From: CAZDGV01 sp964505195
GTDB lineage: Bacteria; Bacteroidota; Bacteroidia; Chitinophagales; Chitinophagaceae
Direction of reading: 5' to 3'
Assembly: GCA_964505195.1 (NCBI GenBank)
Contig: CAZDGV010000005.1
Location: forward strand, 34,085 to 98,084
Length of the DNA: 64,000 nt
Part shown: one piece after another, positions 26,322 through 35,781 of the stretch
Position numbering within the stretch: the stretch's first letter is position 1
How the letters are laid out: each line of letters opens with the position of its first letter
Notes under the pieces: model-generated
Seen by the model: the letters and a program-made list of their open reading frames with translations, nothing else
Told to the model about the DNA's origin: nothing
Databases searched by the model: none
Made by a program: the position numbers and the translations under genes

Positions 26322-27524
26322 TTATGCATTGATTTTTTTCGGTGCTTTAAAAAGCAACATAAATAAAAGCGTAATTGCCGTAGCGATGCCGGCGGGGATC
26401 ATCCATATAGTTGACCAATCATGTCCATCCGCTGTTTTGTAGTAGTTTACTACATACCCAGCAAACCAAAATCCGATGAACATACCCACGCCGTAGGTAG
26501 CCAGCGTAATCAGCCCTTGTGCACTTGATCGAATCTCTGCACCGGCACGCTCGTCGGTATAAATTTGTCCGGTAACGAAAAAGAAATCGTAACAAATTCC
26601 GTGCAGAATAATTCCGGCATAGAGCAATGCAATGCCAGTTCCGGCATCACCGAAGCCGAAGCAGAGATAACGCAAAATCCAGGCAACCATACCAATTAGC
26701 AGCATCTTTTTTACGCCAAGCCGTGCAAAGAACAGCGGCATAAGAAAGAGAAAAATCGTTTCGCTCATTTGTCCCATCGTCATCTTTCCCGCTGCTTTGC
26801 TCACGCCCACTTCATTCAAAAACTTATTCGTTTCCTGATAGTAAAACGCAAGGGGAATACATATAAGAATAGAGCAAAGAAAGAAAATGAGATAATTTTT
26901 ATCTTTCAGCAATGCCAATGCATCCAGTCCGAGGATTTGCGAAAGCGTAGTTTTTTGTTTTGCCTTTGGAGGAGGAGTATTCGGCAGAAAAAAACTGTAA
27001 ACGCCCAGCACACCTGAGATGGCTGCTGCCATCGTAAAAGTTTGGTCGAGTTGCTTTTTTTGTTCCAAAGCAAGCCAGGCAATTAATAGTCCTGCAGCAA
27101 TCCATCCGATGGTTCCCCACATGCGGATAAGTGAAAATTCTTTTTCGGGCTGCTGCATTTGCTTGAAGGAAATAGCGTTGACCAATGCGAGTGAGGGCAT
27201 GTATATGATCATATACATCAGCAGCAGCGGATAAAAATGATCAAAGCTTTTCGTTTGTGCGAGATAATACATCACCCCTGCGCCTACTAAGTGAAGGACG
27301 CCTAGTATTTTTTGTGCAGCAAAATATCTGTCGGCAATGAGCCCGATAAAAAACGGCGCGATGATGGCGCCGAGTGCCTGTGTACCGTAGGCATGACCAA
27401 TCTGAACGTCACCGGTTTTGATGATGGTAGAAAGATAAGTTCCCATGGTAACAAACCAGATGCCCCAAACAAAAAAGTTAAGAAACATCATCAGCGAAAG
27501 TTGGGTGCGGGTAGTAAACGACAT
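26322..27524 (-). CDS. MFS transporter, nucleoside-H+ symporter (NupG-like) type
   Basis: The 400-residue protein has twelve hydrophobic segments and motifs of the NHS family of MFS transporters (NFFVWGIWFVTMGTYL at the N terminus, FFIGLIADRYFAAQKIL, MWGTIGWI). Family members import nucleosides, but in Bacteroidota they often sit in sugar clusters. It is the first gene of the cluster with the TIM-barrel, GMC and subunit 3 genes, 12 bp upstream of the TIM-barrel gene. Confidence 0.88.
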   Translation of the reverse strand: MSFTTRTQLSLMMFLNFFVWGIWFVTMGTYLSTIIKTGDVQIGHAYGTQALGAIIAPFFIGLIADRYFAAQKILGVLHLVGAGVMYYLAQTKSFDHFYPLLLMYMIIYMPSLALVNAISFKQMQQPEKEFSLIRMWGTIGWIAAGLLIAWLALEQKKQLDQTFTMAAAISGVLGVYSFFLPNTPPPKAKQKTTLSQILGLDALALLKDKNYLIFFLCSILICIPLAFYYQETNKFLNEVGVSKAAGKMTMGQMSETIFLFLMPLFFARLGVKKMLLIGMVAWILRYLCFGFGDAGTGIALLYAGIILHGICYDFFFVTGQIYTDERAGAEIRSSAQGLITLATYGVGMFIGFWFAGYVVNYYKTADGHDWSTIWMIPAGIATAITLLFMLLFKAPKKINA

Positions 27525-27671
27525 GCAGCAATCAGTTTAGGTTGGTGGGAATAAATGTAAGGAAAAATAGACAATGGCAACATCGTTTGCCTGCATACAT
27601 TTTACTGTCAGAAGCGGACAGAAAAGCAAGGAAGAGAATGTGTGGAATCTGATGTCTGATGTATGATTACA

Positions 27672-28406
27672 TCAGTTTAGCTTGTGTTCGATGTAGTGCG
27701 GCAGCATCGCTTTCCAGGTATTCCAGTCGTGCGGCCATTCCGATCCCCATACATCTAAATGATAAGATATGCCTTTATCGTATAAAATGCGCGCAAAGCG
27801 TCCGCTGCTTGAAGGATCTTCATAGGCACCGCTGCCTGTTACAATATGAATGTGTTTGCTGCTTCGTATTTGTTCCAATATGCCATGATCGGTAAGGTTC
27901 GGCATATAATGCATGGGACTGTTGAAGTAAACATAATCATCCCAATAACCCTTAGTGTATTCTGTGAGGTCATATACGCCGCTCATTGCAATAACGCCTT
28001 GGATGAGATCGGGACGTTTTAAAAAAACATTCATGCTGTGCAGCGCACCGAAGGAAGCGCCGCAGGTGTAGATGGGTGTTTCCCGACTTGCATTGTTTTG
28101 AATAAAGGGAACGACTTCCTGAAAAATATATTCATTGAACTGATGGTGGCGCAGTGATTTTTCATGACCGGCCATATGTTCGTTCAGCCAGCTTTCCGTA
28201 TTGATACTGTTAATACTGTAAACCTTTAGTTTGCCGCGCTCAATCCATGGCCGCATGGCTTCTATCAGCTGAAAGCGTTCGTACTCCAGGAAGTCAGCTG
28301 CAGCGGTGGGAATCATCAACAAGGCGAAACCGTGGTATCCATACACTGCAATCGGCATTTCCTTTTGAAGGGCGGGGCTGTACCAGCTAAGAAGCTCTTT
28401 TTGCAT
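27672..28406 (-). CDS. Esterase family alpha/beta hydrolase
   Basis: The 244-residue protein is a probable serine hydrolase with nucleophile motif CGASFGA (G-x-S-x-G form) near residue 118, an Asp region near EDPSSSG and a catalytic His candidate in EWPHDWNTW. The layout fits the putative esterase D family. It lacks a signal peptide. It is 11 bp downstream of the ferritin gene on the same strand, which may be chance. Confidence 0.8.
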   Translation of the reverse strand: MQKELLSWYSPALQKEMPIAVYGYHGFALLMIPTAAADFLEYERFQLIEAMRPWIERGKLKVYSINSINTESWLNEHMAGHEKSLRHHQFNEYIFQEVVPFIQNNASRETPIYTCGASFGALHSMNVFLKRPDLIQGVIAMSGVYDLTEYTKGYWDDYVYFNSPMHYMPNLTDHGILEQIRSSKHIHIVTGSGAYEDPSSSGRFARILYDKGISYHLDVWGSEWPHDWNTWKAMLPHYIEHKLN

Positions 28407-28417
28407 GCCCGATTTTG

Positions 28418-28933
28418 CTAGGCTTTTTCTTGCTCTGCTTCTCCGCCATCCATACCTGCGATGTCTCGGTCGAAGAAATATAAGCCACCCGGATCACTGC
28501 CAATCAGCTTCAGCTTATCAATAATTCTGCGTGCCAGTGCTTCTTCTTCAATTTGCTCACTAACATACCACTGTAAAAAATTGTGTGTGGTGTAGTCTTT
28601 TTCTTTCAAACAGATATCGACCAGCTTATTGATCTCCGTACTAACCAATACTTCGTGGTTCAGCACATCCTGAAACAACTCTTTCACGCCTTTGTATTTG
28701 GAAGAAGGTTGTTTCAACGCCGGCACAACACCGTGACCTCCGCGCTCATTAATAAACTTCAGCAGCTTTAACATATGCATACGCTCTTCATCGCTATGCA
28801 TAAAAAGGAAGCTGGCAATTCCTTCATATCCGTTTACTTCTGCCCAGGAAGCCATGGCAAGATAAACCTGAGATGAAGCCGCTTCCAGCTCTACTTGCTG
28901 ATTCAGCGCTTTTTCAATTTTGGGGTTGAGCAT
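28418..28933 (-). CDS. ftnA: Ferritin
   Basis: The 171-residue four-helix iron-storage protein shows the ferroxidase-site residues: Glu in QVELEAASSQVYL, Glu/His in HSDEERMHMLK, Glu in NHEVLVSTEINKL and Gln in WYVSEQIEEE. Non-heme bacterial type. It carries an acidic C-terminal tail (EAEQEKA). The opposite-strand Nfu gene starts 140 bp upstream. Confidence 0.93.
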   Translation of the reverse strand: MLNPKIEKALNQQVELEAASSQVYLAMASWAEVNGYEGIASFLFMHSDEERMHMLKLLKFINERGGHGVVPALKQPSSKYKGVKELFQDVLNHEVLVSTEINKLVDICLKEKDYTTHNFLQWYVSEQIEEEALARRIIDKLKLIGSDPGGLYFFDRDIAGMDGGEAEQEKA

Positions 28934-29046
28934 AATGGTATAGTTTATAACAGAAATAAAATTACAATATGTTTTGGGTAGAATCTACACTATTTCACTT
29001 TCAGTAGAAACTTTAAACATGAACAAAAAGGAGGGGGTTTTGTTCT

Positions 29047-29054
29047 TAATTTTG
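29047..29054 (+). promoter_or_regulatory. Possible -7 element of the nfu gene
   Basis: TAATTTTG matches the Bacteroidota -7 consensus TAnnTTTG and is 19 bp before the nfu start codon. No clear TTG lies at the expected -33 position. Confidence 0.35.
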
Positions 29055-29073
29055 CATCTCAAATTTCATCTGA

Positions 29074-29670
29074 ATGATACAAACAGGCAATACCATTATC
29101 AGCATTTACACCGAGATGACGCCCAATCCGGAAACTATGAAGTTTGTGGCGAACAAGCTCTTATACCCCGGCAAAAGCATCGATTTTCCCGATGTGGATT
29201 CCGCCGCTCCCTCACCGTTGGCGCAAGAGCTCTTCGGCTTCCCCTTTGTGAAGGCGGTTTTCATTGCCAGCAACTTTATTACTCTTACCCGTAACAATCC
29301 GGAAATGGAGTGGCAGGATGTGATACCAACTGTTCGTCAGTTTTTGAAGGAATACCTCGAAGCAGGTAAAACCGTTATCGATGAGGAGAAAGTTCCGCAA
29401 CAGGCTGCTCCAGAAGTGGTACTAACGGGCGATGAAAGCGATGTGGTACAGCGCATACAGGAAATTCTTGAGAACTATGTTAAGCCCGCAGTGGAAATGG
29501 ATGGAGGCGCTATTCAGTTTAAAAGTTTTAAGGATGGCCGCGTGAATCTCATGCTTCAGGGCAGTTGCAGTGGTTGTCCTTCTTCCATGATCACGCTTAA
29601 GGCGGGAATCGAGGGAATGATGAAGCGTATGATTCCCGAAGTGAAAGAAGTAGTGGCTGAAGCAGAATAA
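29074..29670 (+). CDS. Nfu-type iron-sulfur carrier protein
   Basis: The 198-residue protein has an Nfu N-terminal domain (about 10-95: TPNPETMKFVANKLL ... EWQDVIPTVRQFL) and a C-terminal NifU-like domain with the cluster-binding motif CSGC at 165-168 (GSCSGCPSSMITL). It delivers [4Fe-4S] clusters to apoproteins. It ends at a strong terminator. Confidence 0.94.
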   Translation: MIQTGNTIISIYTEMTPNPETMKFVANKLLYPGKSIDFPDVDSAAPSPLAQELFGFPFVKAVFIASNFITLTRNNPEMEWQDVIPTVRQFLKEYLEAGKTVIDEEKVPQQAAPEVVLTGDESDVVQRIQEILENYVKPAVEMDGGAIQFKSFKDGRVNLMLQGSCSGCPSSMITLKAGIEGMMKRMIPEVKEVVAEAE

Positions 29671-29693
29671 TCCTTTACAAATACTTAAATCAT

Positions 29694-29719
29694 AAGCGAT
29701 GCATTGCATCGCTTTTTTT
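29694..29719 (+). terminator. Intrinsic terminator of the nfu gene
   Basis: The inverted repeat AAGCGATGC / GCATCGCTT (29694-29702 and 29706-29714) with a 3-base loop continues into a run of seven T. It overlaps the stop codon of the convergent acyltransferase gene. Confidence 0.85.
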
Positions 29720-30287
29720 ATGAATATACTTTTTCGAGGTGCGCCATTCCCTGTTCCGGCAGCTTACCCTCGATAGGAGCAAAAAATGCAGCAATTTTTT
29801 TAAAGTCTTCCGCCTCATTATCTGATAATGTCATCAGTTCGCCAAAAACAAGGGTTTTGTGCTTAAAGTCCATTCCCACAGGCAAAATTGGTACTCCGGC
29901 TGTTTTTGCGATATGATAAAACCCCGTACGTAGCTTTTCAACTCTTTTTCTTGTTCCTTCTGGTGATATAGCTAAACGGAATACTTCTTCCTGTGAAAAT
30001 TTTGCGGCGGCCTGTTCTACCATGCCCTGGCTGCTGAAGCGGTCTACCGGTGTGCCGCCTACCATTCTGAAAAACCATCCAAAAGGTCCGTCGAACAACT
30101 CTTTTTTACCCAGGAAATAGGCTTTTGGGATGGGAACCGCTTCCCTGGCTGCCATGCCTACCACAATATCCCATGCGGAAGTATGCGGACCTACTGCAAT
30201 CACAAATTTTTTTACATGATCAGGAAACACGCCCTTTACCGTCCAACCGCTGAGTTTCCACCATAAAATAAGCAACCATCGAAGCAT
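29718..30287 (-). CDS. Lysophosphatidic acid acyltransferase-type protein
   Basis: From the ATG at 30287 the protein is 189 residues with the PlsC motif H-x4-D in HTSAWD, then GWFFRMVGGTPVDR and ISPEGTRKR. These are the catalytic and glycerol-phosphate-binding blocks of 1-acyl-glycerol-3-phosphate acyltransferases. N-terminal WLLILWWKLSGW gives a membrane contact. The frame extends two codons to a TTG at 30293, which I do not prefer. Confidence 0.87.
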   Translation of the reverse strand: MLRWLLILWWKLSGWTVKGVFPDHVKKFVIAVGPHTSAWDIVVGMAAREAVPIPKAYFLGKKELFDGPFGWFFRMVGGTPVDRFSSQGMVEQAAAKFSQEEVFRLAISPEGTRKRVEKLRTGFYHIAKTAGVPILPVGMDFKHKTLVFGELMTLSDNEAEDFKKIAAFFAPIEGKLPEQGMAHLEKVYS

Positions 30288-30389
30288 ATACAATCGTATG
30301 AGCGTGTAATGTAAATGATTTTTAACTGTTTTGTATAGAAACTAAAGCAGCGCCTATTAATGGTTATCTGAAAGGCTGACATATCTCAT

Positions 30390-30419
30390 TTTGGGGCGGT
30401 GTGATTTCATCTATTCTTG
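30390..30419 (+). promoter_or_regulatory. Candidate promoter of pckG
   Basis: TTTG (30390-30393) and TATTCTTG (30412-30419) are separated by 18 bases, close to the Bacteroidota TTTG-N19/20-TAnnTTTG form with one mismatch. The pckG start codon is 33 bp downstream. Confidence 0.4.
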
Positions 30420-30451
30420 TAGTTCGCTTATTTAATTCGAAAACATCTGCT

Positions 30452-32314
30452 ATGTTTGACATTTCAAATAACACCTTTGATATGATTGCCCCTGCCAAAA
30501 CCGAAATGAAACAATGGGTTGAGAAAATGGCCCAGCATTTTCAACCTGAAAAAGTGTACTGGTGTAATGGCTCCCAGGAGGAGTACGATGCTTTTTGTCA
30601 GCAGCTGGTGGATAAAGGAACTTTTATCCGCCTCAACGCTGAAAAGCGACCTAACAGCTTCGCCTGTTTCAGCGATCCCAGTGATGTTGCCCGCGTGGAA
30701 GACCGCACTTATATCTGCAGTCGCCGTAAAGAAGATGCAGGTCCCACCAACAACTGGATGGATCCCAATGAAATGAAAACCACCCTCGAAGGACTTACCA
30801 AGGGATGCATGCAAGGTCGTACCATGTATGTAATTCCTTTTTGTATGGGCCCTGTAGGCTCGCCTTTGTCGCGCTATGGCATTGAAATAACCGACAGCGA
30901 ATATGTGGTGGTGAACATGAAAATCATGACGCGCATTGGAGATGCGGTAATGCCTCATATTGGTAAGGATTTTGTGAAATGTGTTCATACGCTTGGAGCT
31001 CCTTTATCGCCCGGACAAAAAGATGTGAAGTGGCCTTGTAACCCAACAGTTAAATACATCACCCATTTTCCCGAAGAGCGCCTTATTATTTCTTATGGAA
31101 GTGGTTATGGCGGTAATGCACTCTTGGGTAAAAAATGCTTTGCCCTGCGCATTGCCAGTGTAATGGCCCGTGAAGAGGGTTGGCTGGCCGAGCATATGCT
31201 GATTTTGGGCGTGGAAAGTCCGGAAAAAGAAAAGACCTATGTGGCAGCTGCCTTCCCGAGCGCATGCGGTAAAACCAATTTTGCCATGATGATACCGCCC
31301 AAAGAAATGGGTGGCTGGAAAATTACAACGGTGGGCGATGATATCGCCTGGATACATAAAGGAACTGATGGCAGGCTTTATGCCATCAACCCCGAAGCGG
31401 GTTATTTTGGTGTTGCCCCCGGTACCAATGCCAAAACCAACCCCAATGCAATGGAAACCATCCGCGCCAACACCCTTTTTACCAACGTTGCCATTACGCC
31501 CGACGGGGATGTGTGGTGGGAAGGTATGACCAAAGAGGTGCCCGATGGTTTGACCGACTGGACCGGTAAGCCCTACGATAAAAATAGCGGTAAGCCCGCA
31601 GCGCACCCCAATGCACGCTTTACCGCACCGGCTTATCAAAATCCTGCCATCGATGAGCATTGGGAAAGCCTCGAAGGTGTGCCCGTAAAAGCGTTCATTT
31701 TTGGAGGTCGACGCAGCACAGCCGTGCCGCTAGTTTATCAGGCCTTTAACTGGAACTATGGTGTATATATGGCTGCAACCATGGGTAGCGAAATGACAGC
31801 TGCTGCATTTGGTGAGTTAGGAAAAGTGCGCCGCGATCCTTTCGCCATGCTGCCCTTCCTCGGCTATCATATGGGAGAATATTTTAATCACTGGTTACAA
31901 TTTGGGCGTGACCTTCCCAATGCGCCACGCATTTTTGGCGTGAACTGGTTTAGAAAAGATGAGAACGGCGAATTCGCCTGGCCGGGTTTCGGACAAAATA
32001 TGCGGGTGTTACAGTGGATCATCAAGCGCTGCAAAGGCAATGCTGCTGCAGTAGAATGCCCGATTGGTTGGAGACCACGCTATCGCGATATCGACTGGAC
32101 CGGAATGGAAGAGTTTACCAAGGATCAGTTTAATAAAATCATGATGATTGAAAGGGAGCCCTGGAAGCAGGAAATTTTGGGGCATGAAGAGTTATTTGAA
32201 AAGTTATACGATCGCATCCCCAAAGAATTTTTCTTTATGAAGGAATTGCTTTTGTCGAGCTTGTGGCGTTCACCCGAAACATGGGAGCTGGCACCCGAAA
32301 GGAATGATCATTAA
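30452..32314 (+). CDS. pckG: Phosphoenolpyruvate carboxykinase (GTP)
   Basis: From the ATG at 30452 the enzyme has 620 residues. It makes PEP from oxaloacetate with GTP. The P-loop is FPSACGKTNFAMM, with the hyper-reactive Cys typical of GTP-type enzymes; the metal-binding VGDDIAWI follows and the GTP-site block FGGRRSTAVPLV is present. An open extension to a GTG at 30401 contains the candidate promoter and is not favoured. A terminator follows the stop. Confidence 0.97.
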   Translation: MFDISNNTFDMIAPAKTEMKQWVEKMAQHFQPEKVYWCNGSQEEYDAFCQQLVDKGTFIRLNAEKRPNSFACFSDPSDVARVEDRTYICSRRKEDAGPTNNWMDPNEMKTTLEGLTKGCMQGRTMYVIPFCMGPVGSPLSRYGIEITDSEYVVVNMKIMTRIGDAVMPHIGKDFVKCVHTLGAPLSPGQKDVKWPCNPTVKYITHFPEERLIISYGSGYGGNALLGKKCFALRIASVMAREEGWLAEHMLILGVESPEKEKTYVAAAFPSACGKTNFAMMIPPKEMGGWKITTVGDDIAWIHKGTDGRLYAINPEAGYFGVAPGTNAKTNPNAMETIRANTLFTNVAITPDGDVWWEGMTKEVPDGLTDWTGKPYDKNSGKPAAHPNARFTAPAYQNPAIDEHWESLEGVPVKAFIFGGRRSTAVPLVYQAFNWNYGVYMAATMGSEMTAAAFGELGKVRRDPFAMLPFLGYHMGEYFNHWLQFGRDLPNAPRIFGVNWFRKDENGEFAWPGFGQNMRVLQWIIKRCKGNAAAVECPIGWRPRYRDIDWTGMEEFTKDQFNKIMMIEREPWKQEILGHEELFEKLYDRIPKEFFFMKELLLSSLWRSPETWELAPERNDH

Positions 32315-32331
32315 AGATGTTTGTAAAAAGT

Positions 32332-32359
32332 AAAAGCCGCAGATACCTGCGGCTTTTTT
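32332..32359 (+). terminator. Intrinsic terminator after pckG
   Basis: AAAAGCCGCAG / CTGCGGCTTTT (32332-32342 and 32347-32357) is a perfect 11-bp inverted repeat with loop ATAC, running into six T. Confidence 0.9.
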
Positions 32360-32449
32360 ATTTCGAATACTTATGATGTTTTGCTGCATGTATCATCAGG
32401 GGTAAACCGCAAGTAAAACGGCTTAGTTGATGATCTTAGACAGCATTCA

Positions 32450-33217
32450 TTATTCACCCGGGATGGCTTCTTTTCTGCGGCGTAAGCGCATATTGATGAG
32501 TTCTACTACCAGCGAAAACGCCAGCGCAGTGTAGATATACCCTTTGTTGAAATCCTGATGGAAGCCATTTGCAATCAGAATGATTGCGATGGCAATCAGA
32601 AATGCAAGTGCGAGTATTTGTAATGAAGGCTGCTGATTGATGAATCTTGAAATGGGTCCGGCAAAAGCCATCATTACACCCATGCTTATGCCAACAGCGA
32701 TAATCATGATGATCACATTATCTACCAGGCCGATGGCTGTAAGAATGCTGTCGACACTAAAAATCGCATCTACGAGTACAATCTGAAGTATTACCATTCC
32801 GAATGTAGCACTGCCTTTCGCGCTGAGCGGTTTGGATGCCTGCTCCAGTTTATGATGAATTTCGAGCGTGCTTTTGGTAAGTAGAAAAATGCCGCCTACA
32901 ATTAAAATCACATCTTTCCAGCTAATAGCAAGTGCTTTGCCCACTTCTTTAGGGTCCTCCATAAAGGAGAGTTCAAAAACGGGTTCTTTCAACTGCATGA
33001 TCCAGGTAATGCCAAATAACAGTGCAACACGCATTACCAGGGCCAGTGTTAAACCTATATTACGTGCTTTCGGCTGGAGCGATGCAGGTAGTTTGTTTGC
33101 AACAATGGAAATGAAAATAATATTATCCACGCCCAAAACAATTTCTAAAAAAGTTAAGGTGAGGAGACTAATCCAAACACCCGGATTGGAAAAATCAGGG
33201 ATCGTCATCAACAGCAT
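32450..33217 (-). CDS. TerC family membrane protein
   Basis: The 255-residue protein has seven or so hydrophobic segments and the family motifs LEIVLGVDNIIFI and VLVDAIFSVDSILTAIGL, with acidic residues inside the membrane. TerC/YkoY proteins take part in manganese export or metalation of exported proteins in other bacteria; the role here is unproven. An alternative start is three codons downstream. Confidence 0.92.
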   Translation of the reverse strand: MLLMTIPDFSNPGVWISLLTLTFLEIVLGVDNIIFISIVANKLPASLQPKARNIGLTLALVMRVALLFGITWIMQLKEPVFELSFMEDPKEVGKALAISWKDVILIVGGIFLLTKSTLEIHHKLEQASKPLSAKGSATFGMVILQIVLVDAIFSVDSILTAIGLVDNVIIMIIAVGISMGVMMAFAGPISRFINQQPSLQILALAFLIAIAIILIANGFHQDFNKGYIYTALAFSLVVELINMRLRRRKEAIPGE

Positions 33218-33347
33218 AAATATTTTTTTGCAAAGCTATTATAAAAGCTTGAACCCTTGTATCAGAAAGGAATTTTACAGGAAAGATGGAAGCGTTACAG
33301 TGATGAATGTTCTATTTTTGATCAGAATCATTTTTTTAAAACCTTCC

Positions 33348-35186
33348 ATGCTGCACCGGTTATTTTCGTTTCTTTTAAGCATCCTTTTTTTATGCGCAGC
33401 AAATTGGTGTGTGGCACAGCAATTCCGTACTCAGGGCAGTGCGATACAAGCCGATGCATTCACTTATACCATTACGCCCGATGCCCAGGCGAAAGCAGGG
33501 ATGGTTACCAATTATTATCCGCAGCAACTATCCAAAAACTTTACCATTGCCTTTGAACTTAATTTCGGTACCAAAGACGCTTCGGGTGCAGACGGGTTTG
33601 CTTTTTTGCTCAGCAATGTTTGTGCCCCATCGCTTAGTCTCGGGCAGGGGTTGGGCGTGAGTGGTATTGACCAGTCGATTGTAGTAGAATTCGACACCTG
33701 GGATAATGGCAGCAACAACAATGATATCCCACAAGATCATGTGGGCATATATAGCAACGGCCAGCTGAATTTGGCAGGCAATATTATGGATGGAACTACG
33801 GTGCCCGTGTGTATGCTTTCGAATTGCGCTAATATGGAAGATGGTCAGTGGCATAATATTGAAATACGTTGGGAATACCTTTCCGCTACTTCACAGCGAC
33901 TTAGTGTTTATATCAATGGGAATCTCAGAACCAGTTCTACCCGCAATCATATAGCAGAGCGGTTTAACAACACGCAAACCGTTTTCTGGTCTGTTTCGGG
34001 ATCAACAGGAGGCTCAAGCAACCTGCACCAGTTCAGGGTTGCTCCCAACAATAATAACCTGATCAATGGATGTGAAGGAAAAGTGTTCACGCTCAATGCG
34101 CCTGAAATGGGCAGCAACTATCAGTGGAGTGGGGGCTCCAGTTCTGTCAATAATCAGGCAACCTATACTGCTTTGCGCAGCACAACCATCACCTGTAATT
34201 ACACCGATTTTTGCGGACAAAACAATGCTGTAAATTTTCTTGTTACCGTATATCCTAATCCGGTTGCACAGGTAACTGATCAGGTGGCATGTGCCGCCAA
34301 ACCGGCAACGATAAAAGCGTTGCCTGATGATGCCGATGATTTTAATTATGAATGGCAGGTACCTTCCGGCGTTCCGAATCCGGGCAATAAGGCAAGTTTT
34401 ACTACAACGGTTGCCGGAAATTATGCTGCAGTCATTGAATCAAAATTAAGCGGATGCAGAAGCGAGCCTGCAACAGGAAGTCTGCGTTTTACTCCTGCAA
34501 CCCGTGCAAATTTTACAGCTGTAGGTCCTTATTGTTTGGGAGATAATATCCCATCACTGCCTACGCTTTCATTGAATGGAATTCCCGGCACCTGGTCGCC
34601 TGCAGTAAATAACCAGCGTACTACTAGTTATGGTTTTAATCCCGATCCATCAGTATGTGCCGTGGCCGATAGTTTACAAATTGTTATACAGCTTCCTCCC
34701 ACCGTTTCCTTGCTACAAGACACTTCCATCTGCAAGGGGACTCCGTTGTTGCTTACTCCTATTGTAAGCGGTGTATCGCTACGCTATTTGTGGCAGGATG
34801 GAAGTACTGCTCCTGGTTTTTCGGTTACGCAAGCAGGTACATACACGGTTGGAGTTTCAAATCGTTGCGGAACTACAAGTGCTTCCGTCAAGATCAGTGA
34901 AGTTCTATGTGAATTGTTTGTCCCGAATGCTTTTACGCCCAATGGCGATGGACTGAACGATCTGTTTCGTATCCGCGGCGGAGCCGCTATTCAGGATTTC
35001 AGTATGCAAATCTTCAATCGATGGGGCAAATTGATTTTTGAAACAAATGATCCTCAGATCGGCTGGGATGGAACACTTAATGGTATTCTGCAGCCTACCG
35101 GAGCCTATGTATATAGAATTCAATTTACGCGTACCGACAATCAAACATCAAGTCAGCGAAAGGGAATGCTCCAGTTGATGAGGTAA
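33348..35186 (+). CDS. Secreted L-type lectin-domain protein with type B T9SS sorting domain
   Basis: From the ATG at 33348 the protein has 612 residues: signal peptide (ending near CVAQ), an L-type lectin-like domain (about 25-235, with ADGFAFLL, VVEFDTWDNG, GQWHNIEIRWEY), two or three Ig/PKD-like segments with paired Cys (about 240-520), and a C-terminal gliding-motility-type domain (VPNAFTPNGDGLNDLF, IFNRWGKLIFE, GAYVYRIQF) that directs type IX secretion. The frame upstream to 32868 is antisense to terC. An ATG at 33303 is the other possible start. Confidence 0.88.
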   Translation: MLHRLFSFLLSILFLCAANWCVAQQFRTQGSAIQADAFTYTITPDAQAKAGMVTNYYPQQLSKNFTIAFELNFGTKDASGADGFAFLLSNVCAPSLSLGQGLGVSGIDQSIVVEFDTWDNGSNNNDIPQDHVGIYSNGQLNLAGNIMDGTTVPVCMLSNCANMEDGQWHNIEIRWEYLSATSQRLSVYINGNLRTSSTRNHIAERFNNTQTVFWSVSGSTGGSSNLHQFRVAPNNNNLINGCEGKVFTLNAPEMGSNYQWSGGSSSVNNQATYTALRSTTITCNYTDFCGQNNAVNFLVTVYPNPVAQVTDQVACAAKPATIKALPDDADDFNYEWQVPSGVPNPGNKASFTTTVAGNYAAVIESKLSGCRSEPATGSLRFTPATRANFTAVGPYCLGDNIPSLPTLSLNGIPGTWSPAVNNQRTTSYGFNPDPSVCAVADSLQIVIQLPPTVSLLQDTSICKGTPLLLTPIVSGVSLRYLWQDGSTAPGFSVTQAGTYTVGVSNRCGTTSASVKISEVLCELFVPNAFTPNGDGLNDLFRIRGGAAIQDFSMQIFNRWGKLIFETNDPQIGWDGTLNGILQPTGAYVYRIQFTRTDNQTSSQRKGMLQLMR

Positions 35187-35207
35187 TATTTAATTTTTCG
35201 CGCGCAC

Positions 35208-35231
35208 AAAAAAACCCGACGATCAGTCGGG
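35208..35231 (-). terminator. Terminator of the DUF4920 gene
   Basis: On the minus strand CCCGAC/GTCGGG (35215-35220 and 35226-35231) with a 5-base loop is followed by a run of seven T (the A run ending at 35214 on the plus strand). It lies 26 bp past the DUF4920 stop codon. Confidence 0.75.
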
Positions 35232-35256
35232 GTGTAAACTATATTACGCAAATAAT

Positions 35257-35730
35257 TTAAAGTACCAATACTCCTTTTGCAATAAACTGCACTTCTTTTT
35301 TAGACTGCGTGATTTTTTCAATTTCTTCCTTGCTTTTACCACCATCTTCCGCATAATGCTTTTGCTGTGCTACCGACAGTTCTTTTATTTTGGCTTCACC
35401 ATCCATAACAACGGTATGTCCCACCAAATCTTTCGGCATAAAAAAGCCATAGTCTTTAAAACGAACCAGCATGGTTTCGCCATTTGGTTTTTCTACCCGC
35501 ATCCAGCATCCTTTCTCAAGGCATACTTCCGTTACTTTACCACTTACTTTTCCTTCGTAAACACCTTTTTCTTCCACCCATTTTTCCATGGCAGCAATGC
35601 CAATGGCATCTTTCTTTTCAATGGTTGCCCCATAATTTACTCCTTTGGCGGCCGGGGGAATGCTTTGGGCATGGGCGAATAATATGGTCGCGCTGAGGAG
35701 AAGTGTACAAAATAGCTGCTTCATATTCAT
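35257..35730 (-). CDS. DUF4920 domain secreted protein
   Basis: From the ATG at 35730 the protein has 157 residues with a signal peptide ending around FAHAQ. It matches DUF4920: GATIEKKDAIG, VSGKVTEVCLEKGCWM, MLVRFKDYGFFMP and a conserved C-x4-C pair. The fold is OB-like in the family; function unknown, possibly metal or ligand binding. The frame extends to a TTG at 35742. Confidence 0.83.
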   Translation of the reverse strand: MNMKQLFCTLLLSATILFAHAQSIPPAAKGVNYGATIEKKDAIGIAAMEKWVEEKGVYEGKVSGKVTEVCLEKGCWMRVEKPNGETMLVRFKDYGFFMPKDLVGHTVVMDGEAKIKELSVAQQKHYAEDGGKSKEEIEKITQSKKEVQFIAKGVLVL

Positions 35731-35781
35731 TTGATTGAACAATAAAGGTACAATCCGCTTCCGGGCCCTGCAATAAAAAAA

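Noticed and set aside
31004..31660. A 218-codon open frame antisense to pckG
   Set aside because: It lies wholly inside the conserved pckG coding region and its composition (Gly/His-rich runs) is that of a shadow frame.
32868..33347. Upstream extension of the lectin-domain frame
   Set aside because: It is antisense to terC and the signal peptide at 33348 marks the true start.
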